Shown here: positions 12,135 through 20,498 of the stretch, one piece after another
How the letters are laid out: every line of letters begins with the position of its first letter
How positions within the stretch are numbered: the first letter of the stretch is position 1
Assembly (NCBI RefSeq): GCF_002563895.1
Contig: NZ_PDJB01000001.1
Coordinates: 1,099,501 to 1,163,500, forward strand
Reading direction: 5' to 3'
DNA from: Pseudomonas lurida
GTDB taxonomy: Bacteria > Pseudomonadota > Gammaproteobacteria > Pseudomonadales > Pseudomonadaceae
Length of the DNA stretch: 64,000 nucleotides
Notes under the pieces: generated by a model
What the model was told of the DNA's origin: nothing
Seen by the model: only the letters and a program-made list of their open reading frames with translations
Databases searched by the model: none
Made by a program: the position numbers and the translations under genes

Positions 12135-15100
12135 TCAATGTGTGGTCGCCAACGCAGGCGTTGGTTTGGGCTTGTGGAAAAACTTTTCAAGGTACAAGTA
12201 TATGACGGGGGTGGTGAACAGCGTCAGCGCCTGGCTCACCAGCAAGCCGCCGACCACCGCGATACCCAGCGGTTGGCGCATCTCCGCACCGGGGCCGGCA
12301 CCGAGCATCAGCGGCACCGCGCCGAGCAGGGCCGCGAGGGTGGTCATGATGATTGGCCGGAACCGCGTGACACAGGCTTCATAGATCGCGTCCTCCGGCG
12401 ACAGGCCCCTGACGCGCTGGGCCTCCAGGGCAAAGTCGATCATCAGGATGCCGTTTTTCTTCACGATACCGATCAGCAGCACCAGGCCGATCAGCGCCAT
12501 GATCGAAAAGTCCTGGCCCATCAGCGACAGCATGATCAGTGCACCCAACCCCGCCGAGGGCAAGGTGGAGATGATCGTCAACGGGTGCACGAAGCTCTCG
12601 TACAGCACACCGAGGATGATGTACACCGCCACCAGCGCCGCCAGGATCAGCCATGGTTGACTGGCCAGCGAGCTCTGGAAGGCTTGGGCTGCGCCCTGGA
12701 AATTGCCGATGATGGTGGTCGGCATGCCGATTTCATTCTTGGCCTGGTTGAGCATGATCACCGCATCGCCCAAGGCCACGCCCGGCGCCAGGTTGAACGA
12801 CAGGTTGGCGGCCGGGAACATGCCGTCATGGCTGATCGAAAGCGGCCCCACGCTAGGTGGGTCAACCTTGGCCAGCGCTGACAGTGGCACCATCTCGTTG
12901 GTCAGCGGCGAGCGCAGGTAGAAATAGTTGAGGCTTTCGGCCTTGCCGCGTTGCTGGGTGTCCAGTTCCAGCACCACTTGGTACTGGTTGATCTCAGTCT
13001 GGAACTCGTTGATCTGGCGCTGGCCGAAGGCGTCGTACAGCGCCTGGTCGACATCGGTGGCGGTCAGGCCAAAGCGCGCGGCGGCCTGGCGGTCGATGCT
13101 GATATGGGTGATGCTGCCGCCCAGTTGCAGGTCGTTGGACAGGTCGCGGAATGCCGGGTTGGCGCGCAGTTTTTCGGTCAGGCGTTGGGTCCAGGTATTG
13201 AGCGTCGGGCCGTCATTGCTCTTGAGCACATACTGGTATTGGGCGCGGCTGGGGCCGGAACTCAAGTTGATGTCTTGCCCTGCGCGCAGGTACAACACGA
13301 TGCCCGGCACCTTGGCCAGCTTCGGGCGGATGCGGTCGATGAACTGGCTGGCGGATACATCGCGGTCGCCGCGGTCTTTCAAGGCGATCCAGAAGCGGCC
13401 GTTGGCGATGGTCTGGTTGCTGCCCGTTACGCCTACCGAGTGCGAAAACGCCTGCACCGCCGGGTCGGCCTTGACGATCTCGGCCAGTGCCTTGTGCTTG
13501 GCGACCATGTCCGGGTACGACACATCAGCCGCCGCTTCACTGGTGCCGAGCACGAAGCCGGTGTCCTGTACCGGGAAGAAGCCCTTGGGGATAAACACAT
13601 AGCCGACCACGGCCAGGGCGAGGGTTACCACGAAGATCGCCGCCATCGTGCGTTGATGCGCCAGGGCGCGGCGCAAGTTGCGCGCATAGCCAGCCAGCAG
13701 TCGCTCGCTGAAGCCTGGTTTGTCGTGGGCGTGATGGGTGGGGGCGCGCATGAACAGTGCGGCCAGGGTAGGCGCCAACGTCAGCGAGACCACTACCGAG
13801 ATCAGGATGGTCGAGGTCGCCGTCAGCGCAAACTCCTTGAACAGCCGCCCGACCACGCCGCCCATGAACAGCAGCGGAATAAACGCCGCCACCAGCGAGA
13901 AGCTGATGGACACCACGGTAAAGCCGATCTCGCCGGCCCCCTTGATTGCTGCTTCGCGCTTGTCGAGGCCTGCCTCCAGGTGGCGGTGAATGTTCTCCAC
14001 CACCACGATGGCATCGTCCACCACAAACCCCACGGCGATCACGATCGCCACCAGTGTGAGGTTGTTCAAGCTGAAGCCCATCAGGTACATCAACGCAAAA
14101 CTGGCGACCAGCGACACCCCCAGCACGCTGGACACAATCATCGTGGCCGACAACTGCCGCAGGAACAGCGCCATCACCGCCACCACCAGCAGGATGGCGA
14201 TCAGCAGCGTCACCTCGACTTCATGCAGCGACGCACGGATGGTCTTGGTGCGGTCAGTCAACACGCTGACCTGCACTGATGCCGGCAGCATGGCTTGCAG
14301 GCGCGGCAGCTCGGATTGGATGCGGTCAACGGTCTCGACGATATTCGCGCCGGGCTGGCGCGAGATCACAAGGTTGACCCCTGGCGTGTCGCCGGACCAG
14401 GCCTGTACGTAGGCGTTTTCCGACCCGTTGATGACTTTGGCAATATCACGCAGTTGAACCGGTGCACCGTCCTTGTAGGACACGATCAACTGGGCGTACT
14501 CATCCGGGTGGAACAACTGGTCGTTGGTCGACAGGGTCGACACGCTGTTCTCGCCGTAGATCGCGCCCTTGGCCAGGTTGAGGCTCGATTGCTGGATGGC
14601 CAGGCGGATATCGGCCAGGGTGAGGCCGATGGCGGCGAGTTTGTCCGGGGAGGCTTGTACCCGGATCGCCGGGCGCTGCTGGCCGGTGATATTGATCTGG
14701 CCCACGCCGTCGATCTGGCTGATCTGCCGCGCCAGCAGGGTTTCCACGTAGTCGCTCAGCTCAGTGCTGGGCATGCTGTTGGAACTGACGCTGAGGATCA
14801 GCACCGGGCTGTCCGCCGGGTTGACCTTCTTCCAGGTCGGCAGGCTGGGCATGTCACTGGGCAGTTTGCCGGACGCGGTGTTGATCGCCGCCTGCACTTC
14901 TTGCGCGGCCGTGTCGATGCTCTTGGTCAGGGTGAATTGCAGGGTCAGCAGGCTGGAGCCGAGGGCGCTGCTGGAGGTCATCTGGGTCATGCCGGGGATG
15001 GCGCTGAATTGCACTTCCAACGGCGTGGCCACGGATGAAGCCATGGTGTCCGGGCTGGCCCCGGGCAGGGTGGCAGTGACCTGGATCGTCGGGAATTCCG

Positions 15101-15230
15101 CTTCTGGCAGTGGGGCGATGGCCAGGCGTGGGAATGCGATGAGCCCGAGCAGCACCAGTGCGAAGGTCAGTAGCAGCGTGGCGACGGGGTGGTCGACGCA
15201 CCAGGCCGACGGCGAACGAATGCCACTCAT
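12135..15230 (-). CDS. RND multidrug efflux permease (MdtC/MuxC-like, HAE-1)
   Basis: Inner-membrane proton-driven drug exporter of the AcrB/MdtBC type, 1031 aa with the expected 12 membrane segments and two large periplasmic loops. The proton-relay acidic pair Asp405-Asp406 is present in TM4 (GFVVDDAIVVVENIHRH). The N-terminus (SPSAWCVDHPVATLLLTFALVLLGLIAFPRL) resembles MdtB/MdtC permeases rather than AcrB/MexB. The ATG overlaps the MFP stop by 4 bases. Only one permease gene is present, unlike the paired mdtBC or muxBC arrangement, and no outer-membrane factor gene is adjacent. Confidence 0.94.
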   Translation of the reverse strand: MSGIRSPSAWCVDHPVATLLLTFALVLLGLIAFPRLAIAPLPEAEFPTIQVTATLPGASPDTMASSVATPLEVQFSAIPGMTQMTSSSALGSSLLTLQFTLTKSIDTAAQEVQAAINTASGKLPSDMPSLPTWKKVNPADSPVLILSVSSNSMPSTELSDYVETLLARQISQIDGVGQINITGQQRPAIRVQASPDKLAAIGLTLADIRLAIQQSSLNLAKGAIYGENSVSTLSTNDQLFHPDEYAQLIVSYKDGAPVQLRDIAKVINGSENAYVQAWSGDTPGVNLVISRQPGANIVETVDRIQSELPRLQAMLPASVQVSVLTDRTKTIRASLHEVEVTLLIAILLVVAVMALFLRQLSATMIVSSVLGVSLVASFALMYLMGFSLNNLTLVAIVIAVGFVVDDAIVVVENIHRHLEAGLDKREAAIKGAGEIGFTVVSISFSLVAAFIPLLFMGGVVGRLFKEFALTATSTILISVVVSLTLAPTLAALFMRAPTHHAHDKPGFSERLLAGYARNLRRALAHQRTMAAIFVVTLALAVVGYVFIPKGFFPVQDTGFVLGTSEAAADVSYPDMVAKHKALAEIVKADPAVQAFSHSVGVTGSNQTIANGRFWIALKDRGDRDVSASQFIDRIRPKLAKVPGIVLYLRAGQDINLSSGPSRAQYQYVLKSNDGPTLNTWTQRLTEKLRANPAFRDLSNDLQLGGSITHISIDRQAAARFGLTATDVDQALYDAFGQRQINEFQTEINQYQVVLELDTQQRGKAESLNYFYLRSPLTNEMVPLSALAKVDPPSVGPLSISHDGMFPAANLSFNLAPGVALGDAVIMLNQAKNEIGMPTTIIGNFQGAAQAFQSSLASQPWLILAALVAVYIILGVLYESFVHPLTIISTLPSAGLGALIMLSLMGQDFSIMALIGLVLLIGIVKKNGILMIDFALEAQRVRGLSPEDAIYEACVTRFRPIIMTTLAALLGAVPLMLGAGPGAEMRQPLGIAVVGGLLVSQALTLFTTPVIYLYLEKFFHKPKPTPALATTH

Positions 15231-16393
15231 GGCTGCACCTTGGCATCGACGGTCTGGATCACCTGCGGCGGCTCCTTGAGCACCTCCACCTGGGCACCGG
15301 CCTTGAGCCGAGACTGGCCATCACTGACCAGCACATCCCCGGCCTGCACGCCCTTGATGATGTTCACGTCGCTGTCCTGGTACGTGACCTGCACCGGTAC
15401 CACATCGACCTTGTCACCCTTGACCCGATACACAAAGTGCGAATCCAGGCCGCGTTGCACCACTGTCGGCGGTACCACCAGGGCATTTTTGTCGAGGGCG
15501 GTCTGGATCTTGATGGTCACCAGTTGCCCTGGCCACAGGCGCTGCGAGGCGTTGTTGAATTCGGCCTTGGCACGCAGGGTGCCGGTGGTAGAACTGATCT
15601 GGTTGTCGATGAGGCTCAGGTGGCCTTCGCCCAGCAAATCACCGGTCTGGCCGTCAGTGTCGGCACCCATGTAGGCATCGACGCTGGCCTTGGTGGGCGC
15701 CGCGATCAGGCCTTGCAGGGTCGGCAGCATCTGCTGCGGCAGGGAGAACTCGACGGCAATCGGGTCGATCTGTGTCACGGAGAACAGGCCCTGGGTGTCG
15801 CTGGTGCGCAGGAAGTTGCCTTCATCCACGGTGCGAATACCCACACGGCCGCTGACCGGTGAACGTATTTGGGTGTAGGAAAGTTGTACCTGAGCCGAGT
15901 CGATCGCCGCCTGGTTGCCTTGGGCCGTGGCCTTGAGCTGGTTGACCAGGGCTTGTTGCTGGTCATAGGTCTGTTTGGACACGCCGTCGTCGACGCTCAA
16001 TTCCTTGTAGCGCTTGAGGTTGACCAGCGCCACCTGCAACTGCGCCTGGCTTTCGCCGAGTTGGGCCTTGGCCTGGTCAAGGCTGGCGCGGATCGAGCGG
16101 TCATCGATGGTGGCCAGCAGGTCGCCGACCTTGACCAATTGGCCTTCCTTGACCAGCAATTTGGTCAGGATGCCGTCCACTTGAGGGCGAATCACCACAC
16201 TGTGCAGCGACAGTACCGAGCCAATCCCGCTGACAAAGCGCGGAATATCCTGCTGTACCACGCTGACCACCCGCACCGGTATCGCCGTGGGCGCCGCCAG
16301 CTTGGTCTTGGCTGGGCGGGTCAGTGCCCAGGCTGCAACAGCCAACACCACGAGGACACCCACGATCAGGGCGGTTTTTCGTTGAATTTGCAT
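15227..16393 (-). CDS. RND efflux membrane-fusion protein (periplasmic adaptor)
   Basis: Periplasmic adaptor (HlyD/MdtA type) of 388 aa that couples the RND permease to an outer-membrane channel. An N-terminal membrane anchor (about 8-25) is followed by the biotinyl-lipoyl half-motif VDGILTKLLVKEGQLVKVGD, an alpha-hairpin (about 95-165) and the second lipoyl half IRSPVSGRVGIRTVDEGNF. It is the first gene of the efflux operon and overlaps the permease by 4 bases. The ribosome site before the ATG is weak. Confidence 0.92.
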   Translation of the reverse strand: MQIQRKTALIVGVLVVLAVAAWALTRPAKTKLAAPTAIPVRVVSVVQQDIPRFVSGIGSVLSLHSVVIRPQVDGILTKLLVKEGQLVKVGDLLATIDDRSIRASLDQAKAQLGESQAQLQVALVNLKRYKELSVDDGVSKQTYDQQQALVNQLKATAQGNQAAIDSAQVQLSYTQIRSPVSGRVGIRTVDEGNFLRTSDTQGLFSVTQIDPIAVEFSLPQQMLPTLQGLIAAPTKASVDAYMGADTDGQTGDLLGEGHLSLIDNQISSTTGTLRAKAEFNNASQRLWPGQLVTIKIQTALDKNALVVPPTVVQRGLDSHFVYRVKGDKVDVVPVQVTYQDSDVNIIKGVQAGDVLVSDGQSRLKAGAQVEVLKEPPQVIQTVDAKVQP

Positions 16394-16472
16394 GGGTGAG
16401 GCGCCAGGACAAAGAATTGGAAGTGTGTGAGGCCTTTATAGCCTGCCAACCCGGTCAGCACGGTGACTGCTA

Positions 16473-16490
16473 ACTGACAGCGCTGTCAGT
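16473..16490. promoter_or_regulatory. 18-bp perfect palindrome, candidate operator of the efflux operon
   Basis: ACTGACAGCGCTGTCAGT is a perfect palindrome 80 bases upstream of the MFP start. OmpR-family regulators of metal and drug pumps often bind dyads of the form TGACA-N4-TGTCA, and such a regulator is encoded in this operon. Autoregulation through this site is inference. The site also lies 117 bases upstream of the divergent 77-aa gene. Confidence 0.55.
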
Positions 16491-16606
16491 AAAGGCCGAC
16501 CATTCGTACAGGTGGTGGTTAAAGATCCGAGGCGGGCAGGTATACTGCGCCCCAGCGTGGCCCGCAAGCCGGCCCCGCGTCATTCTTTGCACGCTCCGGA
16601 GCTTCC

Positions 16607-16840
16607 ATGACTTCCCCGACACAACCCCCTGTTGACGCGGCCGACCTCGTCGATCCGGCCAGCGCCGAAGGCGTTGAAAAAGCCGAGATCCCGGCGTTCA
16701 AGTTTCCCTTCAAGCCGGGTGAGCTGGCGGGGGCCAAGAATACCGCCCAGCCCTGGTACAAGAACGGCGCCAAGAATGGCCACACCAAGAGCCCAGGCAT
16801 GGCGCCGCCGGGCACTCGCCGTTCCATGGGTAAACGTTAG
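16607..16840 (+). CDS. Small conserved-looking hypothetical protein (77 aa)
   Basis: Hydrophilic protein of 77 aa with no signal peptide, membrane segment or Cys. The N-terminal half is acidic and Pro/Ala-rich (MTSPTQPPVDAADLVDPASAEGVEKAE). The C-terminal half is basic, with KFPFKPGELAGAKNTAQPWYKN and a Gly/Pro/Arg end (PPGTRRSMGKR). A weak CGGAG site precedes the ATG. It is divergent from the efflux operon. I do not recognise a function; codon use looks coding, and it resembles pseudomonad-specific hypotheticals. Confidence 0.6.
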   Translation: MTSPTQPPVDAADLVDPASAEGVEKAEIPAFKFPFKPGELAGAKNTAQPWYKNGAKNGHTKSPGMAPPGTRRSMGKR

Positions 16841-17003
16841 GATTAATCCGCTGTAATATTTGCGGATGTTGCCTACAGCCTCCGTTGATCTTTCTGCTTG
16901 TAGGCCCGCGACCGTTTCTTGAAAGCTTGCACAGCTTCCGCTCTGCCCCGATTTTTTACCGGGGTGCAGCGGAGGGCGCTCTTTCCGGAAAAGGACGTTT
17001 CCT

Positions 17004-17774
17004 GTGCCCCTGATACACCTCTGTGTAGCGCTTGCCCTGTTATTCGCGGTGGATGCCGTAGCCGGCACTGATCAACCGCGACGCGAAATCCGCTTCGCTG
17101 TTGCCGCGCAATTCCCTCCCTTTCAGAGCCGCAACCCGCAAGGGCAGTTGGTCGGCCTGAACATCGAGCTGGGCAACGCGCTCTGCCAGCAATTGAATGC
17201 GCGCTGCACCTGGGTGGATCAGGTGCTGGTCGAAAGCTTCGAAGGCCTTGAGTCCCGGCGATTCGATGCAATCATGGGCATTGCCCCCACGCCCCTACGG
17301 CGGCGTTGGGTGAGCTTCACCGATAACCTCTACCCCTTCACCACGCGCCTCGTCGCGCGGCGAACTTCTGGTCTGTTACCGACGCCAAGGTTGCTCAAGG
17401 GCAAGCGAGTCGGTGTATTGCTCGGCAGTAATCGCGAGGCCTTCGCGCGGTCGCAATGGGCGCGCAAAGGCGTGATCATCAAGAGCTTCTGGCTCAACGA
17501 CGAACTGGTTCGTAGCCTGGTGGCAGGCGATATCGATGCGACGCTGCAGGGCACGGTGGAAATCCGCGACGCCCTGCTCGACACCGCTGCCGGCCAGGAT
17601 TTCGACTTCCTGGGCCCCGCCGTCTCCGCCGAATTGCTGGGCGACGGTGTGGCGATCGCGCTGCGCAATACCGACACAACACTGCGTGCGGAGCTTAACC
17701 GTGCCCGCGAAGAACTGGTGCACAACGGTGAATACCAGCGGATCCTGGCGCCCTATCGCCTGGATGTCCCTTGA
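17004..17774 (+). CDS. Family-3 periplasmic solute-binding protein, stand-alone
   Basis: Periplasmic amino-acid-binding-type protein of 256 aa. The GTG at 17004 has AAGGA 8 bases upstream and gives a Sec signal peptide (about 21 residues, ending DAVAG). The mature part begins with the family-3 signature REIRFAVAAQFPPFQSRNPQGQLVGLNIELGNALC and continues with both lobes (MGIAPTPLRRRWVSFTDNLYP; GVLLGSNREAFA). No permease or ATPase gene is adjacent, so it either feeds a transporter encoded elsewhere or acts as a sensor partner. Substrate unknown. Confidence 0.85.
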   Translation: MPLIHLCVALALLFAVDAVAGTDQPRREIRFAVAAQFPPFQSRNPQGQLVGLNIELGNALCQQLNARCTWVDQVLVESFEGLESRRFDAIMGIAPTPLRRRWVSFTDNLYPFTTRLVARRTSGLLPTPRLLKGKRVGVLLGSNREAFARSQWARKGVIIKSFWLNDELVRSLVAGDIDATLQGTVEIRDALLDTAAGQDFDFLGPAVSAELLGDGVAIALRNTDTTLRAELNRAREELVHNGEYQRILAPYRLDVP

Positions 17775-18073
17775 AGGCCGGTTATTGCGCAAAACAGGCG
17801 CTGGACCCGTGTTCGCCTCACCGGTGGGCTTGGCGTCGACGCCAGCAACCGTTCGACTGAGGGCGTTGAGGTATTGCCTACGAAGTCAAAAGCCCAGTCG
17901 TGAGGGCCCACGTGTACTTGTTAAACCGTGTGGCGCGTTCTTGGCGTCGTTTCCCTGCCCGCACTACCTTTGCAGCGAGCACACAGTTCGCGAACGCGCG
18001 GATCGAAACCGACTGCCTGGCCAGCTATTGACCCGCTACAGACAGGTGAGCGAGGCGCCAGGGGCGACGCAGA
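17775..18073. other. Gene-free 299-base gap
   Basis: Convergent intergenic stretch between the solute-binding protein and the YkgJ-type gene. I see no supported open frame, no strong terminator and no repeat in it. Confidence 0.5.
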
Positions 18074-18817
18074 TCACGCAGCGCGCAACGAAATAAATGC
18101 GTAGTTGGCCGGCACCTCAGTTGCAATCTGCGCCCCGGCATCCAGCACTTGCTCGGCGATGTCCATGCCGGAGACATGGAACACCCACTCATTGGCCACG
18201 GGCGGCCGATCCACGGCCAATTCAATTGCGGTGGCAAACGCGCCCATGTCCGGAAGGTACGCGGTAAACCCATCACCCTTGAGCGCCGTGGTGCGAATGC
18301 CCAGCAGGGCGCATACCGCCTCCTTGGTCTGCACATCGTCACGGTCTGCCTGGCGCGAGCGGCGGATCAACTCGACCAGTTCCAGGTCCATCAACTCGCC
18401 ACCGACGATCAGCGCCGGTCCCTGTTGCCAGGATTCCGGTGGGCAATCCTTGGCGGCTGGGTTCAGTGGGATATGCGGGTTGATCTCCATCGGGTAGATG
18501 CGACACACCAGCGGGCGACGCTCATAGATGCGACACAGGTTGTCTTCGTCAAGATTCCGGCAGCGCCCGGCGTTATAGGCGGCAAAGGTGATTGCCACAA
18601 ACGCCTCGGTGGTGCCGCTGGGCACGATCACCGAACGGCGCTCGGCATGTTCGCGTTGCTGCTGGGGCAGGCCCAGGCCATTGCCCAGGAAGCCCTCCAC
18701 CAGAACGATGACATGGCCGCCATCGGCCGCCCACATGCGGGCCTCGTCGAGGGTCAGGGGCACGTGGTGGTCCGTGCAGCATTTGCCGCAACCAACGCAG
18801 GAAAACTGAGTATTCAT
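18074..18817 (-). CDS. YkgJ-family cysteine-cluster protein
   Basis: Putative Fe-S or zinc-binding protein of the YkgJ/UPF0153 family (247 aa). It carries the N-terminal cluster Cys7, Cys10, Cys13 and Cys14 (CVGCGKCC) and the second motif CRNLDEDNLCRIYERRPLVCRIYP around residues 86-109, giving the expected set of cysteines for one cluster. The C-terminal 110 residues are less typical. No signal peptide, so cytoplasmic. The molecular role of the family is not established, and the gene appears to stand alone. Confidence 0.88.
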   Translation of the reverse strand: MNTQFSCVGCGKCCTDHHVPLTLDEARMWAADGGHVIVLVEGFLGNGLGLPQQQREHAERRSVIVPSGTTEAFVAITFAAYNAGRCRNLDEDNLCRIYERRPLVCRIYPMEINPHIPLNPAAKDCPPESWQQGPALIVGGELMDLELVELIRRSRQADRDDVQTKEAVCALLGIRTTALKGDGFTAYLPDMGAFATAIELAVDRPPVANEWVFHVSGMDIAEQVLDAGAQIATEVPANYAFISLRAA

Positions 18818-18925
18818 GGCGGATCTGTCACCAGGCTAGGTCAGAGGGCACGCAGGAACAGTGACGGGTTTTTACCTCTGTTCACCGTTTTGGATCTCTG
18901 GAAGCAAGTTATACGCCAGTGCCTG

Positions 18926-19408
18926 TCAGTCCTCAGGCACTGCATCGCGCAGGACAAATCTCATTCCCGCGCTTTCATACAGCTGGCGGGCACGCAGGTT
19001 GCTCTCGCGCACCTTGAGGTCCACATAGGGTTCTCCGCGCTGCTTGAACGTCTGGAAGCTGTGCAGCAACAACGCGCGGCCCAAGCCTTGGCCCTGGGCA
19101 CACGGGTGAACCGAGAGGTTCTTGATAAACGCGCTGGTCCAGCACTGCGCCACGGCGAGGATGCCTTCGTCGTTGCTCGCCACCAGGCAGAGCGTGGGGT
19201 CGAACTCGGCATCGGTGGTGAACTGGTGCTGCCAGGTTTCCAGGTTGGGAACGCGGCCGCCGCCCTGGTCCTGGGTCAGGCGCAACACCGCATGAATCGC
19301 CGGGGCGAGGTCGGCGCGGTAATGATCCAACTGCGTGCCCGCCGGCCACTGCGGCGCCGGTAGGGCGGTGGTGAGGTCACGGCGCAACAGTTGGAAATAC
19401 TCTGCCAC
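18926..19408 (-). CDS. GNAT-family N-acetyltransferase
   Basis: Small cytoplasmic acetyl-CoA-dependent acyltransferase (160 aa). The acetyl-CoA loop is QGQGLGRALL at 105-114 (Q-x-x-G-x-G/A type), preceded by the strand IKNLSVHP and followed by the typical YVDLKVRESNLRARQLYESAGMRF ending. It starts with GTG 3 bases after the cheV stop, so it is probably translationally coupled to cheV. The acceptor substrate cannot be told from sequence. Confidence 0.88.
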   Translation of the reverse strand: MAEYFQLLRRDLTTALPAPQWPAGTQLDHYRADLAPAIHAVLRLTQDQGGGRVPNLETWQHQFTTDAEFDPTLCLVASNDEGILAVAQCWTSAFIKNLSVHPCAQGQGLGRALLLHSFQTFKQRGEPYVDLKVRESNLRARQLYESAGMRFVLRDAVPED

Positions 19409-19411
19409 CCG

Positions 19412-20314
19412 TTACTGCCCCTGTTGTGCCACGGTCTGCGCTGCCACGACCAGGCACTTGGTCAACTCGGGCGAGGAAAACTTGGTCAACACCGCGTTGG
19501 CGCCGGCCAGGCGGGCTTTCTCGCTGTTCATCGCGCTGTCCAGGGAGGTGTGCAGCAACACGTAGAGGTGCTGGAAGTCCGGGGTTTCGCGCAGGGTGCG
19601 GGTGAGGGCGTAGCCGTCCATTTCCGACATCTCGATGTCCGACACCACCACGTTGATCTGCTCGGCGGTGCCTTGCAGCTCCAGCAGCACGTCGATGGCC
19701 TCCTTGGCGCTGCGGGCGGTGTGGCAGGTGAGGCCGAGGTTGCGCAGGGTGTGCACGGATTGCTGGAGCGCCACCTGGCTGTCGTCCACTACCAGGATAC
19801 GTGCGTGGCCGAGCACCTCGGCCTCTTCCATGGTCAGGTCAGTCGGTGCCACTTCGATCGGTGCCGGCGCGATGCCATGGATGACTTTTTCGATATCCAG
19901 CACTTGCACCAGGCCGCCTTCCACCTGGGTAACCCCGGTGATGAACGCGCGGTTCCCCCCGGAGCCATAGGGCGGCGGGCGGATGTCGGTGGTTAGGCAA
20001 TGCACAATCTTGCTCACCGCCTGCACATGCAACCCCTGCTTGGAACGGCTTACGTCGGTGACGATCAGGCAGCCTCCGTCCGGATCCTGCAGGGGCATTT
20101 CGCCGAGTGCGCGGCTCAGGTCGATCACGGCCAGCGAGTTACCGCGCAGGGTGGCGATGCCTTTGACGTGCGGGTGGGACTCCGGCAGCTTGGTCAACGG
20201 CGGGCAAGGGATGATTTCGCTGACTTTCAGCAGGTTGATCGCCATCAGCTTGCCGCTGCGCAAGGTAAAGAGCAGAAGCGAGAGGGAGTCTGCGCGGGCT
20301 TTGGTGGTGGACAT
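19412..20314 (-). CDS. cheV: Chemotaxis coupling protein CheV (CheW-REC fusion)
   Basis: Couples chemoreceptors to the CheA kinase and can be tuned by phosphorylation. The 300-aa protein has an N-terminal CheW domain (about 11-155) and a C-terminal receiver domain (about 172-297) with the acidic pair D177/D178 (ILVVDDSQ) and phospho-acceptor Asp226 (VVVSDIEMSEMDG). Pseudomonads carry several cheV paralogues outside the main che clusters, and this is such an isolated copy, followed by a GNAT gene. Confidence 0.92.
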   Translation of the reverse strand: MSTTKARADSLSLLLFTLRSGKLMAINLLKVSEIIPCPPLTKLPESHPHVKGIATLRGNSLAVIDLSRALGEMPLQDPDGGCLIVTDVSRSKQGLHVQAVSKIVHCLTTDIRPPPYGSGGNRAFITGVTQVEGGLVQVLDIEKVIHGIAPAPIEVAPTDLTMEEAEVLGHARILVVDDSQVALQQSVHTLRNLGLTCHTARSAKEAIDVLLELQGTAEQINVVVSDIEMSEMDGYALTRTLRETPDFQHLYVLLHTSLDSAMNSEKARLAGANAVLTKFSSPELTKCLVVAAQTVAQQGQ

Positions 20315-20410
20315 AAAAACCTTCTGTGGATCAGGAATGATGATCTATAGAGAGTTATCGACTTGGGGGAGCCAGGCTTTAACCGGATTTTGTGTCGGGA
20401 TGGGGGGGCG

Positions 20411-20483
20411 CTGGCTTGCCTGCGATGCGCGCACCTCGGTCATTGATTTGCACCGGGGTGATGCGATAGCAGGCCAGCCAGCT
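20411..20483. repeat. Degenerate REPIN-type inverted repeat
   Basis: The left arm CTGGCTTGCCTGCGATGC faces a decayed right arm (GCGATAGCAGGCCAGCCAGC) across about 35 bases. It shares its core with the repeats at 36015, 51589, 55488 and 56840. It sits between the divergent flanks of cheV and the dehydrogenase gene. Confidence 0.75.
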
Positions 20484-20498
20484 TAAATGCGCTAGGGG

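Noticed and set aside
12951..14279. Antisense open frame opposite the RND permease
   Set aside because: Shadow frame with repetitive His/Gln/Arg composition and no ribosome site.
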